The translations under genes and the position numbers were made by a program. DNA of 64,000 bases, taken from Amycolatopsis coloradensis (lineage in GTDB: Bacteria > Actinomycetota > Actinomycetes > Mycobacteriales > Pseudonocardiaceae). Location: contig NZ_MQUQ01000002.1 of NCBI RefSeq assembly GCF_001953865.1, positions 238,047 to 302,046 on the forward strand, written 5' to 3'. Positions 24,340-33,171 of this stretch are shown one piece after another (the stretch's first letter is position 1; each line of letters begins with the position of its first letter). A model generated the notes under the pieces. It did no database searches, was not told the DNA's origin, and worked only from the letters and a program-made list of their open reading frames with translations.

Positions 24340-24638
24340 GTTCGGGCGATCACGGAGCGCAAGCGGAGCGGACGGGGCTGGCCTGGCGCCGGACCGCGCT
24401 CGCGGCTACTGCCTGCACACTCCTGCTCCTGCACCTGGCCGCCCGGCGAGGCTGGGGGACGGCGGTCGTCCCGGTCGCGTTCGCGGGCGCCATGGTGATC
24501 GCTTTGGTCGTCATCGGCTCGCTTCGTGAACGGGCACTGCGCAGGGCGGAAACCCCGAAACCTCTTAACCCCGCCTTTGCCGTCACCGTCTCGGCACTCG
24601 TCGTAGCGACGGCGGCGGCTTTGGTCGCGGTGCGCTAA
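24336..24638 (+). CDS. Second DUF202 membrane protein
   Basis: A 100-residue membrane protein with the DUF202 signature QAERTGLAWRRTALAATAC and three hydrophobic helices. Shorter than its partner at 23989-24339 and translationally coupled to it by a GTGA overlap. Paired DUF202 genes of this kind are common in actinomycetes; the role is unknown. Confidence 0.82.
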   Translation: MSSGDHGAQAERTGLAWRRTALAATACTLLLLHLAARRGWGTAVVPVAFAGAMVIALVVIGSLRERALRRAETPKPLNPAFAVTVSALVVATAAALVAVR

Positions 24639-24783
24639 AGGTCGTACACATCCAGCGATCGCGACGGTGGTTTTCCCGACGCGGAGTCTCGGTTGTGTTA
24701 AGCCGACTCCGGCGAATGGGCTATCTCTAGTTGAAATCTTTACTGCCGTCCGATCGGCGCCTACGATTACGCTGCGTCGCAAC

Positions 24784-24822
24784 GGCGGCAGATGGATCTG
24801 ATCTTATGGAGCATCTGCCGCC
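24784..24822. promoter_or_regulatory. Inverted repeat in the shbA leader
   Basis: GGCGGCAGATG (24784-24794) is perfectly repeated inverted as CATCTGCCGCC (24812-24822) with a 17-nt AT-rich spacer. It lies 66 bp before the sigma factor start, in a 250-bp gap. It could be an operator or an mRNA hairpin. No other feature is seen in 24639-24783. Confidence 0.5.
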
Positions 24823-24888
24823 CTCAATCGTTACGGAGTGTTGACCCCTCGACAGCGACGGTCGCAGGGTCGGCCGGGGAGGACGACC

Positions 24889-25545
24889 ATGCAAGCACTT
24901 TCCAGCGCGTCCGGAACCGTCGCCCCCGATGCGGTCCCCGGATACACGACTCCGGAGAACCTGCCTCGACCGGGCGGACGGCTGACGAAGGAGAATCTCG
25001 ATCCCCTCGTCAAGGACGCGGGCGACGGGAATCCCGCCGCCATCCAATCGCTGCTGCGGATGATCGGGCCCGTCGTGGTCCGGTACTGCCGCGCCAGGAT
25101 GGGTGGCCGCGACCTGTCCTACCTGTCGGCGGACGACGTCGCGCAGGAAGTGTGCATGGCCGTGCTGAAAGCACTGCCCGGCTACCAGGATCGCGGCGGT
25201 TCGTTCCTTTATCTCGTGCACGCGATCGCGGCCAACAAGGTCGCCGACGCCTACCGCGCGGTCTCCCGCGACCGGTCGGAACCGGTACCCGAACTGCCGG
25301 AACGGCCCATCGGCGACAACGAGCCCGAAACGCACGCCCTGCACCTCGACCTCGGTGCCCGGCTCAGCCGCCTGCTCTCCACTCTTCCGCGAGTGCAGCA
25401 GGAGATCCTCGCCCTCCGCATCGCCGTCGGCCTCTCCGCCGCCGAAACCGCCGAAGCGCTCGGGATCTCCGCCGGCAACGTGCGCGTGACGCAGCACCGC
25501 GCACTGGCCCGCCTGCGGACGATGGTCAAGCAGGACGAATTCTGA
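24889..25545 (+). CDS. shbA: ECF sigma factor of the ShbA type
   Basis: An ECF RNA polymerase sigma factor of 218 residues. Region 2 reads VRYCRARMGGRDLSYLSADDVAQEVCMAVLKALP, very similar to Streptomyces ShbA. A region 4 HTH follows, with LSAAETAEALGISAGNVRVTQHRALARL. ShbA in Streptomyces drives transcription of the principal sigma gene hrdB, so this may sit at the top of growth control. ATG 24889 has GGGGAGGA upstream; an in-frame GTG-type extension to 24838 is less likely. No anti-sigma gene is adjacent. Confidence 0.82.
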   Translation: MQALSSASGTVAPDAVPGYTTPENLPRPGGRLTKENLDPLVKDAGDGNPAAIQSLLRMIGPVVVRYCRARMGGRDLSYLSADDVAQEVCMAVLKALPGYQDRGGSFLYLVHAIAANKVADAYRAVSRDRSEPVPELPERPIGDNEPETHALHLDLGARLSRLLSTLPRVQQEILALRIAVGLSAAETAEALGISAGNVRVTQHRALARLRTMVKQDEF

Positions 25546-25645
25546 TTTTTCCTCCCCCTGCCGCTGGTCGTTGATCGGCGGTTCGCAGGCGCCCGGACCC
25601 CGCGCCGCCCACTTTCCTCCTTTTCCCGGTGAAAATCCGGTGGCC

Positions 25646-25702
25646 GTGTCGCGAAAGCCACTTTCGGGACATCAGACGTCGCGAAAGTGGCTTTCGCGAC
25701 AC
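25646..25702. repeat. Palindromic repeat, family A copy 3
   Basis: GTGTCGCGAAAGCCACTTTC and its complement form a long stem around GGACATCAGACG. The core is nearly identical to 6534-6588. It lies between the convergent shbA and the amidohydrolase gene and may terminate both. The remainder of 25546-25796 shows nothing else. Confidence 0.85.
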
Positions 25703-25796
25703 CCTGGACGGTGGCCGCGCTCGACACCGGAGTCACGCTTCGGCCGCGAGACTGACTGGACGACACACGTGATCCGGCGGACGACACGCGAAACCA

Positions 25797-26633
25797 TCAT
25801 CCGGGCACCGGCAAGAGGCGATAGGCCCGCCGCGCCGTCCCGTCGAAGAACTCCAGCCGCTCCGCGTCGCTCAACGAGCCGGTCAGCGAGAACGCCGTGT
25901 CGACGACGACCTCGTACGCGGCCGCGAGTTCGCAGACCGGCCAGTCGGAGCCGAACATCAGCCGCGAAGCCCCGAAGGACTCCAGTACGTGTTCGGCCCA
26001 GCGCGCCAGATGTCCGACCTTCCACTGTGCCCAGTCCGCCTCGGTCACCAGCCCCGAAAGCTTGCAGTACACGTTGTCCAGCTTTCCCAGCGCCGCGACC
26101 CCGTCCGCCCACGGCTGCCATTCCCCCGAGGAGATCGGCGGCTTCGCGGCGTGGTCGAGTACGAAGACCTGGTCCGGCAGCGCGGAAGCCGTCGCGAGCG
26201 CCGCCGGAAGCTGGGGTGGCTTCACCAACAGGTCGTACGCCAGCCCGGCCTCACCGAGAGCGGCCAGTCCCCGCAGAACCTCGGGCCGGCTGAGCCACGA
26301 CGGGTCCGGTTCGTCCTCCACCTGGTGCCGGATTCCCACCAGGGGACCGGAAAACGCGGCGAGACGCTCGGCGACATCGGACGCGGTGAGATCGACCCAG
26401 CCGACGACGCCCGCGATCAGCGGTTCGGCACGGGCGACGGAGAGGAACTCGTGCGTCTCCTCTTCCGACGAGACCGTCTGCACCAGCACGGTCCCCTTCA
26501 CTCCGGCCGCCTCGGTCACCGCGCGGAGATCGTCCACTGTGTACGGACGGCGGATCGGGTCCAGTGCCGCCCCCGTCATCCACGGGTAGTGCCGCCGTGA
26601 GGGATCCCAGAGATGGTGGTGCGCGTCGATCAC
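25797..26633 (-). CDS. Amidohydrolase-2 family lactonase (probable L-fuconolactonase)
   Basis: A 278-residue TIM-barrel amidohydrolase of the COG3618 type. The metal-binding HxH is in VIDAHHHLWDPS at the N-terminus. A His is in GIRHQVEDEPD, another in FVLDHAAKPP, and the Asp in LMFGSDWPVCE. Close relatives hydrolyse L-fucono- or L-rhamnono-lactone. GTG 26633 overlaps the aldo/keto reductase stop (GTGA). With the other genes of the locus it should open the lactone made by the dehydrogenase; the exact sugar is inferred. Confidence 0.85.
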   Translation of the reverse strand: MIDAHHHLWDPSRRHYPWMTGAALDPIRRPYTVDDLRAVTEAAGVKGTVLVQTVSSEEETHEFLSVARAEPLIAGVVGWVDLTASDVAERLAAFSGPLVGIRHQVEDEPDPSWLSRPEVLRGLAALGEAGLAYDLLVKPPQLPAALATASALPDQVFVLDHAAKPPISSGEWQPWADGVAALGKLDNVYCKLSGLVTEADWAQWKVGHLARWAEHVLESFGASRLMFGSDWPVCELAAAYEVVVDTAFSLTGSLSDAERLEFFDGTARRAYRLLPVPG

Positions 26634-27601
26634 GACTGTCCTTCCGGCCGCAGCGGGGTGTCCTCTCGCACCAGTCCCGCACGGATCAGGTCCGTCCACA
26701 ACTCGCGCGGCACCGGGCGGCGGAACCGCTCGGCGTTGAGCCGGACCTGGCCGGGATCGTGCGCGCCGACGACGACCGACACCACCGCCGGATGCGCGGC
26801 GGGCAAGGCCAAGGCCGCCTGAGGGAGTTCGACACCGTGCCGCCCGCAGACCTCGGCGATCCGCTGGGCCCGCTCGACCAGTTCGGCCGGGGCCTCGGCG
26901 TAGTCGTACATCGTGCCGGGCGACGCCGTGGCGAGGATCCCGGCGTTGAACGCGCCACCGGCCACCACGCCGACCCCGCGTTCCGCGCACAGCGGCAGGA
27001 GATCGTCGAGGGCGGGCTGGTTGAGCAAGGTGTACCGGCCCGCCAGCAGGATCACGTCGAGGTCGAACCGCCGGACGAACTCGGTGAGCATCGGCGCCTG
27101 GTTCATCCCGGCCCCGATGGCGTCGACGACACCCTGCTCCCGCAATTCGAGCAGCGCGGGGAAAGCGCCGTTGACGGTCTCTTCGAAGTGTTCGTCCGGA
27201 TCGTGCACGTAGACGACGTCCACCCGGTCGAGCCCGAGCCGCTCCAGACTGTCCTCAAGCGACCGGAGAATCCCGTCGCGGCTGAAATCCCAGCGGCGTT
27301 TGTACGCGGCGGGAACGACGAAACCCTGCGAGTCGGTCCGCGAAGCGCCGCCGGGATCGGGTTCCAGCACGCGGCCGACCTTGGTCGACACCACGAAGTC
27401 CGCACGGGAGTACGCCGAAAGCGCCGCCCCCAGCCGTCGTTCCGACAGGCCGAGACCGTAGTGCGGGGCGGTGTCGAAATACCGGATGCCTTCGTCCCAC
27501 GCCTGCCGCACGGTCGCTTCGGCCGTCTCGTCGGTGATGGCGTGGTACAGATTGCCCAGCTGCGCGCAGCCGAGCCCCAGTGGGGACAGGGGGATCTTCA
27601 C
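26630..27601 (-). CDS. Aldo/keto reductase, probable L-fucose dehydrogenase
   Basis: An aldo/keto reductase of 323 residues of the D-threo-aldose/L-fucose 1-dehydrogenase type. Catalytic residues are in IRYFDTAPHYGLGLSER (Asp and Tyr), VVSTKVGR (Lys) and VVYVHDPDEH (His). It would oxidise the sugar at C1 to the lactone. GTG 27601 is chosen because GGGAG precedes it and it overlaps the mutarotase stop (GTGA). It forms a three-gene operon: mutarotase, dehydrogenase, lactonase. Confidence 0.85.
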   Translation of the reverse strand: MKIPLSPLGLGCAQLGNLYHAITDETAEATVRQAWDEGIRYFDTAPHYGLGLSERRLGAALSAYSRADFVVSTKVGRVLEPDPGGASRTDSQGFVVPAAYKRRWDFSRDGILRSLEDSLERLGLDRVDVVYVHDPDEHFEETVNGAFPALLELREQGVVDAIGAGMNQAPMLTEFVRRFDLDVILLAGRYTLLNQPALDDLLPLCAERGVGVVAGGAFNAGILATASPGTMYDYAEAPAELVERAQRIAEVCGRHGVELPQAALALPAAHPAVVSVVVGAHDPGQVRLNAERFRRPVPRELWTDLIRAGLVREDTPLRPEGQS

Positions 27602-27927
27602 GGAAGCTCCCAAACCAGGCCGAGGCCCGAATCGTCACCCGAGTAGTCGTCTTCGACGTCGAGCAGTTCCGACATCCTGGCCTGCCAGGGAATGTTGGCC
27701 GGATGATCGCGCAGTGTCGCGCGCATCTTCGCGTAATCCTCGACCTCCACCAGGTGGAACAGGTCGAGACCGGCACGCCAGATCCGCCACGAGCGCACCC
27801 CCGCGGACCTCAGCGCTTCGTCGAGATCGACCGGGATGACGGCGTGGACCGACTCGTATTCGGCCTCCTTACCCGGCTTCAACCGGGTGTGGAGTGCCAC
27901 TCTTTGTAGTGCGACACCGTGGGTCAC
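27598..27927 (-). CDS. L-rhamnose/L-fucose mutarotase
   Basis: A 109-residue DUF718/RhaM-family mutarotase with RVALHTRLKPGKEAEYESVHA, where the active-site His-Tyr pair lies, then WRIWRAGLDLFHLVEVEDY and the C-terminal PWQARMSELLDVE. It interconverts alpha and beta pyranose anomers ahead of the dehydrogenase. GTG 27927 has GAGGAGG five bases upstream. It is divergent from the GntR regulator, and a shared operator lies between them. Confidence 0.88.
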   Translation of the reverse strand: MTHGVALQRVALHTRLKPGKEAEYESVHAVIPVDLDEALRSAGVRSWRIWRAGLDLFHLVEVEDYAKMRATLRDHPANIPWQARMSELLDVEDDYSGDDSGLGLVWELP

Positions 27928-27974
27928 CGCGCCTCCTCAGCTCGAAACATGGCACTCTGTCAACTAACACTCAA

Positions 27975-27985
27975 ACATCCGAGGT
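27975..27985. promoter_or_regulatory. Candidate GntR operator, mutarotase/gntR promoter
   Basis: ACATCCGAGGT matches ACATCCGATGT at 35367-35377 in 10 of 11 positions. It lies between the divergent mutarotase and GntR genes, 22 bp before the GntR start. Two halves of the sugar locus sharing the site supports a common regulator. Confidence 0.55.
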
Positions 27986-28006
27986 CTTCGGGGAGGGCGG
28001 TGGAAC

Positions 28007-28717
28007 ATGCCGGTCACCGATGTCGCGATCGACAAGATCAAGGACATGATCATCTCCGGCGAGCTTGCTCCTGGCGACAGGCTGCCGAAGGAGGCCGAAC
28101 TGGCCCAGCGGCTCGGCCTGTCCCGCAGTTCGCTGCGCGAAGCGGTGAAGGCCCTGTGCCTGATCCGCGTACTCGACGTCCGGCAGGGCGACGGAACGTA
28201 CGTCACCAGCCTCGAACCGAATCTCCTCCTCGACGCGATGACGTTCGTGGTGGACTTCCACCGCGACGACACCGTGCTGGACTTCCTCGCCGTCCGCCGG
28301 ATCCTCGAACCGGCCGCGACGGCGATGGCCGCGATGCACATGAGCGACGAGGACATCGCGGACCTAGGCCGCCTGCTCGACGAACTGGCCGACTCGCCGA
28401 CCGTGGAGGCGCTGGTCGCGAACGACCTGCAGTTCCACCGCAAAATCGCCGACGGCTCCGGAAATCCGGTGCTGTGCTCGCTGCTGGACAGCCTGTCCGG
28501 CCCCACCGCGCGTGCCCGCATCTGGCGCGGGCTCACCCAGGAGGGCGCGGTCGCGAAGACCCGCGAGCAGCACTCGGCGATCTACGAGGCCATCGCCGCC
28601 CGTGAACCCGAACTGGCGCGTTCGTGGGCCACCGTGCACGTGGCCGGGGTCGAGCAGTGGCTCCGCAACGCCCTCGGCACCGCCGACGACCCGACCGCGG
28701 CCGCCGAAGCTTCCTGA
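28007..28717 (+). CDS. GntR/FadR family regulator of the sugar locus
   Basis: A regulator of 236 residues. The GntR winged HTH contains LPKEAELAQRLGLSRSSLREAVKAL near residue 27, and an FCD effector domain follows with FLAVRRILEPAATAMAAMHM and metal-ligand-type residues in NDLQFHRKIADGSGN. ATG 28007 has GGGAGGG upstream. It is divergent from the mutarotase operon and sits between the two halves of the deoxysugar locus. A pathway acid such as L-fuconate or a keto-deoxy acid may be the ligand, by analogy with UxuR/LgoR-like regulators. Confidence 0.85.
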   Translation: MPVTDVAIDKIKDMIISGELAPGDRLPKEAELAQRLGLSRSSLREAVKALCLIRVLDVRQGDGTYVTSLEPNLLLDAMTFVVDFHRDDTVLDFLAVRRILEPAATAMAAMHMSDEDIADLGRLLDELADSPTVEALVANDLQFHRKIADGSGNPVLCSLLDSLSGPTARARIWRGLTQEGAVAKTREQHSAIYEAIAAREPELARSWATVHVAGVEQWLRNALGTADDPTAAAEAS

Positions 28718-28757
28718 CACAGCTACCTCCATTTGGGTCCTCGAACCGCCCTTGGGC

Positions 28758-28815
28758 GTGTTATGAACGGTCCGTTCATTACAAAATCCTGTAATGAACG
28801 GACCGTTCATAACAC
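28758..28815. terminator. Perfect 26-bp hairpin between convergent genes
   Basis: GTGTTATGAACGGTCCGTTC starts a 26-bp arm (28758-28783) perfectly complementary to 28790-28815 across AAATCC. Each arm also contains the palindrome GAACGGTCCGTTC (or its GGACC version). It separates the convergent GntR and permease genes and should stop both transcripts, although there is no T-run. It could also belong to the window's mobile palindromes. Confidence 0.7.
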
Positions 28816-28823
28816 CCCGCGGG

Positions 28824-29828
28824 CTAGGTCTGAGCCTTCCCGCCGGCATAGCGGGAAATGATCAACGCGACCAGGATGATCACGCCGTAGATCGCCTTCA
28901 GCCACTCAGGCGGCACCTGCGCCACTTGCAGCAGGTTGGTGACCGTCTGCAGGAGCAGGACGCCGGTGAGCGCCCCGACCAGAGTGCCCTTCCCACCGTC
29001 GAGGGAGACACCGCCGATCACCGCAGCCGCGAACACCTGAAGGATCAATCCGTCGCCCTGATCCGCACCGAGCGCCCCGACGTAACCGGTGTACGCGAGC
29101 CCGCCGAGCGCGGCCAGCACGCCCGCCACGACGAACACGCCCCACGAGATCCGGTCGACGCGGATACCGGCGGCCCGCGCGGCTTCCCGGTTGCCGCCGA
29201 TGGCGTACAGCGATCGGCCGATCCGGTGATACCGCAGGCCCAGCCCGAAGACGGTGAACAGCGCCGTGGCCAGCCATACCGACATCGGCAGCCCGATGAA
29301 CGTGGTCGTCGCCAGCGCGGTGAACACGTCCAGCTGGTCGAACAGCGTCTTCCCCTGGGTGGAGCCGATCTGCGTGCCACGCAGCACCGTCAGCATCGCC
29401 AGCGTGACGATGAAGGCGTTCAGCTTCAGCTTGACGATCAGGAACCCGTTCACGAAACCGATGGCGGCACCGGCCACCAGCACGGCGAGGATGCCCGCGA
29501 AACCGGGGAATTCGGTGCCGAAGCCCGAGGACGCCACCGGGATCACCAGCATCGCGCCCAGCGCGGGCGCCATGCCCATGGTGGATTCCAGTGACAGGTC
29601 GAACTTCCCGGTGAGCAGGACCAGCGATTCGCCCAGCACCACCATCGACAGCGCCGCCGAGGCGGACAGGATGCCGACGATGCTGCCGAAGGTCAGGAAC
29701 GTGTCGCTGATCAGTCCTCCGATGATCAGCACCACGACGAGGGCGGGCACCAGCGCGAGTTCGCGCAGCCAGCGGAACTTCCGGCGTTTCGGCGGAGCCG
29801 CGAACGACGCTGCCGGGTCTGTTGTCAA
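28824..29828 (-). CDS. Sugar ABC transporter permease (RbsC/RhaP-like)
   Basis: A 334-residue membrane permease of the BPD_transp_2 type with about ten hydrophobic helices. The conserved GGKF...SVGS region appears as ESLVLLTGKFDLSLESTMGM. Later AIGGNREAARAAGIRV is the coupling loop, and VIGGVSLDGGKGTLVGALTG follows. The start is TTG 29828, overlapping the ATPase stop (TTGA), with GGAG 7-8 bases upstream. It imports a pentose or deoxysugar with the ATPase and binding protein before it. It lacks a second permease gene, so it should act as a homodimer. Confidence 0.9.
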   Translation of the reverse strand: MTTDPAASFAAPPKRRKFRWLRELALVPALVVVLIIGGLISDTFLTFGSIVGILSASAALSMVVLGESLVLLTGKFDLSLESTMGMAPALGAMLVIPVASSGFGTEFPGFAGILAVLVAGAAIGFVNGFLIVKLKLNAFIVTLAMLTVLRGTQIGSTQGKTLFDQLDVFTALATTTFIGLPMSVWLATALFTVFGLGLRYHRIGRSLYAIGGNREAARAAGIRVDRISWGVFVVAGVLAALGGLAYTGYVGALGADQGDGLILQVFAAAVIGGVSLDGGKGTLVGALTGVLLLQTVTNLLQVAQVPPEWLKAIYGVIILVALIISRYAGGKAQT

Positions 29829-31345
29829 GGCTCGACTCCTTCGATGTCGGCCACCAGATCGCCGTCGGACCAGCCTGCCCGGTGTTCGGCGACCACGGCA
29901 CCGGCGCGCAGCACCAGTACCCGGTCGCTCAGGCGCAGATCGTCCAGTTCGTCGCTGACGATCAGTACCGCCTTGCCCTCGGCCCGCACCCGGTCGACGA
30001 CCGCGAGCAGGGCCTCCTTCGATTTCACGTCAACGCCCGCGGTCGGGTTGATCAGCACGACCAGCCGGGGATCCCCGGCCAGCGCGCGGGCAAGGACGAC
30101 CTTCTGCTGGTTGCCGCCGGAAAGGTCGGACACCGGCTGATCGGCGTCGGCCGCGACGATGTCGTAATCCTTCAGCGCCTTCGAAGCCTTCGAGTACCGG
30201 ACACGCGGTGGCACGAGACCGCCCTTGCCCATCCGGTCCAAAATAGACAGTGTGGTGTTGTCCATGATGGAGTGGTCGAGCACCAGCCCTTCGTGATGCC
30301 GATCTCTCGGCACACAGCCGATTCCGGCGCGGATCGCGGCCGGGATGTCGCCCGGCTTCAGTGCCTTGCCCTCGACCTCGACCGCACCGGAGGACGGCGA
30401 GCGCAGTCCGTACACGGTTTCCGCGACCTGGTGCTTGCCGCTGGCGTTGCTGCCCGCGAGACCGATCACCTCACCGCGATGGACCCGGAAGCTGACGTCG
30501 TGGAAGCCGTCACCGGAAAGCCCGTCGACGGTCAGGACCTCGTCCGCGTCCGAAGCCAGCGCCTCACGCGCCGAAGCGTCGCGGACGGAAAGGCCGCCCT
30601 GTTCGCCGGTCATCGCGTCGATCAACTCGGCCCGGCCGACCTCCGATACCGGCGCGGTGAGGATGTGCTTGGCGTCGCGCAACACGGTGACCGCTTGGCA
30701 AACCTCGTACACCTCGTGCAGGTGGTGCGAGATGAACAGGAACGTCACCCCGTTCGCCCGCAGCTGGCGCATCCGGTCGAAGAGCCGCTCGATCGCCTGG
30801 CTGTCCAGTTGCGCGGTCGGCTCGTCGAGGACGATGAACCGGGCGCCATGGGAAAGCGCCCGCGCGATCTCCACGAACTGCCGGTCCTCGACCGAAAGCT
30901 CACCTGCCGGGGTGTCGACGTCCACGTGGACGTCCCAGGACTCCAGCAGGTCCTTGGCCTGGCGGCGCAGACGCTGCCAGCCGATCGCGAAGCCCTTGCC
31001 GGACTGCCGGTTCAGGAACAGGTTCTCCGCGACCGTCAGCTGAGGGACGACCATCGCGTGCTGGTACACACAGGCGACCGCGCGCTTCCAGTCGTCCTGT
31101 CTGGACAACGGCGGCGCGGGGACGCCGCCGAACTCGACGTGGCCGGTGTCCGTTTTGGACAGTCCGGTGAGGATGGAGACGAGGGTGGACTTCCCCGCGC
31201 CGTTGCGGCCGACGAGCGCGTGCGACTCGCCGGGGTGGACGGTGAGACTGACGTCGGACAGCGCCACGGTCGGGCCGTAGCGTTTACCGACGCCCTGTGC
31301 GCTGACCACCGGTACGGCGGCGGAGCCGGCGGGCAGCGCGCTCAC
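29825..31345 (-). CDS. Sugar ABC transporter ATP-binding protein (RbsA-like)
   Basis: A duplicated ATPase of 506 residues. Domain 1 has Walker A GRNGAGKSTLVS near residue 47, the sugar-family signature LSVEDRQFVEIARAL, and Walker B FIVLDEPTAQLD. Domain 2 has a degenerate Walker A, GSNASGKHQ, with signature LSGGNQQKVVLARAL and LVVLINPTAGVD in place of the usual DEP. An inactive second site is normal for the RbsA/XylG family. GTG 31345 overlaps the binding-protein stop (GTGA); GTG 31360 is possible. Confidence 0.9.
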   Translation of the reverse strand: MSALPAGSAAVPVVSAQGVGKRYGPTVALSDVSLTVHPGESHALVGRNGAGKSTLVSILTGLSKTDTGHVEFGGVPAPPLSRQDDWKRAVACVYQHAMVVPQLTVAENLFLNRQSGKGFAIGWQRLRRQAKDLLESWDVHVDVDTPAGELSVEDRQFVEIARALSHGARFIVLDEPTAQLDSQAIERLFDRMRQLRANGVTFLFISHHLHEVYEVCQAVTVLRDAKHILTAPVSEVGRAELIDAMTGEQGGLSVRDASAREALASDADEVLTVDGLSGDGFHDVSFRVHRGEVIGLAGSNASGKHQVAETVYGLRSPSSGAVEVEGKALKPGDIPAAIRAGIGCVPRDRHHEGLVLDHSIMDNTTLSILDRMGKGGLVPPRVRYSKASKALKDYDIVAADADQPVSDLSGGNQQKVVLARALAGDPRLVVLINPTAGVDVKSKEALLAVVDRVRAEGKAVLIVSDELDDLRLSDRVLVLRAGAVVAEHRAGWSDGDLVADIEGVEP

Positions 31346-32385
31346 AGGTTGTTCCCCCACAGGGCCTTGTCGTCCACGTTGTCCTTGGTGACCACGGGGG
31401 CGGGAAGCTGGTCCTCCAGAATTCCGGGCCGGACCTCGACGATCGTGCTGCCGTGGTCGGTCGGCCCTGCCTTGAAGGTCTCCCCCGCCATCGCCTTCTT
31501 GATCCAGTACATGCCGTACTTGGCGTAGTCGTCGGCGGGCTGGGAGACGGTCGCGTCGAGTTCACCCGCGCGGATCGCGGCCAGTTCCTGCGGGATGCCG
31601 TCGTTGCTGACCAGCACGACGTGCTTGGGGTCGCCGACCGGGAAGTAGAGGTTCTTGCGCTTGAGCGCCTGCTGCGTCGGTGCCAGGTAGACGCCGCCCG
31701 CCTGCATGTACACGGCCTTGATGTCCGGGTTTGCGGTCAGCAGACTGTCCAAACCGGACGACGCCTTGTCCGCCTTCCACTCGGCGGCGACCTCCAGCAC
31801 TCCGACGTCCGGGAACTTCGCCTTCATGCATTGCCGGAACGCTTCGGAGCGGTCACGGCCGTTGATCGAGGCGAGGTCGCCCAGCACCTGCACGACCTTG
31901 CCCGAAGTGACCTTCGCGCCGATCGCCTCGCAGGCCTTGGTGCCGTACGCCTTGTTGTCCGCGCGCACCACCATCGCGACCTTGCCACTCTCCGGTGCGA
32001 CGTCGACGGCCACCACCGGAACGCCCTTGTTCTCCGCGGCCTTGAGGCCGGCCACGACGGCGGCGGAGTCGAGCGGCGTCACGACGAGACCCTTGATCCC
32101 TTCCCTGAGCAGGGTGTTGATGTCGGTGATCTGCTTCGCCGAGTCGCTGTCCGCGTTGACCGTCGGCAGCGCTTCGACACCCTGTTCCTTCGCCTTCAGC
32201 GGTACGTAGTTGTTGTAGGCCTGCCAGAACGGCGAGGTCAGCAACGGGATTGTGGCACCGACCTTGCCACCGTGGGCCCCACCGGCACCCGGTGCCGGCG
32301 CGTTGTCCTTCGTGGACCCACAGGCCGACAGGGCCAGGCCGAGCGCGGTGGCCGCGGCGGCCACCTTGATCACCCTCGTACGCAC
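31342..32385 (-). CDS. Sugar ABC transporter substrate-binding lipoprotein
   Basis: A periplasmic-binding-protein-fold lipoprotein of 347 residues. The lipobox LALSACGS has the modified Cys near residue 22, after a basic start (MRTRVIK). The mature part is a type 1 (RbsB/RhaS-like) fold with ITDINTLLREGIKGLVVTPLDSAAVV and QVLGDLASINGRDRSEAFRQC. It should capture the sugar outside the membrane for the adjacent permease. It follows the SDR gene by 27 bp. Confidence 0.9.
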   Translation of the reverse strand: MRTRVIKVAAAATALGLALSACGSTKDNAPAPGAGGAHGGKVGATIPLLTSPFWQAYNNYVPLKAKEQGVEALPTVNADSDSAKQITDINTLLREGIKGLVVTPLDSAAVVAGLKAAENKGVPVVAVDVAPESGKVAMVVRADNKAYGTKACEAIGAKVTSGKVVQVLGDLASINGRDRSEAFRQCMKAKFPDVGVLEVAAEWKADKASSGLDSLLTANPDIKAVYMQAGGVYLAPTQQALKRKNLYFPVGDPKHVVLVSNDGIPQELAAIRAGELDATVSQPADDYAKYGMYWIKKAMAGETFKAGPTDHGSTIVEVRPGILEDQLPAPVVTKDNVDDKALWGNNL

Positions 32386-32412
32386 CGCATCCTCCTTGAC
32401 GACAGCGGGAAC

Positions 32413-33171
32413 CTACTGCTGGACCGGGCCGCGCGGACGCAGCCCGTACATACCTCCGTCGACGGCGAGAGCCGTTCCGGTGGTCGACGCGGACAGCGGA
32501 CTGGCGAGGTACGCGATCGAGTGCGCGACCTCGTCCGCGGTCACCAGCCTGCCCATCGGCTGGCGGGCGGCCAGCGCCGCCCGTTCGGCTTCCGGGTCAC
32601 CGGCGGAGTCGAGCAGCCTGCCGACCCACGGGGTGTCCGCGGTGCCGGGGCAGACGCAGTTGACCCGGATCCGGTCGGCGAGGTGATCGGTCGCCATCGC
32701 CAGGGTCAGTGAGAGCACCGCGCCCTTGCTGGCCGAGTACAGCGCGCGGTGGGGCAGGCCCGCCCACGCGGCGATCGAGCAGGTGTTGACGATCGCGGCC
32801 GACGGCGACTTCTTCAGATGCGGCAACGCCGCCCGCGCCAGTCGCACCATGCCGACGACGTTGATGTCGAGCACCCGGTGCCATTCGTCGTCGTCGTTGG
32901 CGGTGACGTCGCCCTGAGCACCGATCCCGGCGTTGTTGGCCAGGATATCGAGCCTGCCGAACCGCTCCGCGACCGCGTCGATCGCCGAACACACCTCGTC
33001 GTCCGAACCGACGTCGCACCGGAATCCGGTGAGGCCTTCGGGGAGGTCATCCGGCTTCAGATCGAGCACCGCGACCGTCGCCCCGCGGGCGGCGAGCAGA
33101 TCCGCGGTGGCCCTGCCGATCCCGGACGCGCCACCGGTGACGGCGGCGACGAGGCCTTCGAACTCACTCAC
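32413..33171 (-). CDS. SDR dehydrogenase (probable 2-keto-3-deoxy-L-fuconate dehydrogenase)
   Basis: A 252-residue short-chain dehydrogenase. The cofactor loop is [20 protein letters not shown] is in [11 protein letters not shown], the catalytic Ser is in NTCSIAAW, and Tyr-Lys are in [10 protein letters not shown]. In the L-fucose pathway the SDR next to fuconate dehydratase oxidises 2-keto-3-deoxy-L-fuconate at C4. GTG 33171 overlaps the dehydratase stop by 8 bp. The exact substrate is inferred from operon partners. Confidence 0.85.
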   Translation of the reverse strand: MSEFEGLVAAVTGGASGIGRATADLLAARGATVAVLDLKPDDLPEGLTGFRCDVGSDDEVCSAIDAVAERFGRLDILANNAGIGAQGDVTANDDDEWHRVLDINVVGMVRLARAALPHLKKSPSAAIVNTCSIAAWAGLPHRALYSASKGAVLSLTLAMATDHLADRIRVNCVCPGTADTPWVGRLLDSAGDPEAERAALAARQPMGRLVTADEVAHSIAYLASPLSASTTGTALAVDGGMYGLRPRGPVQQ

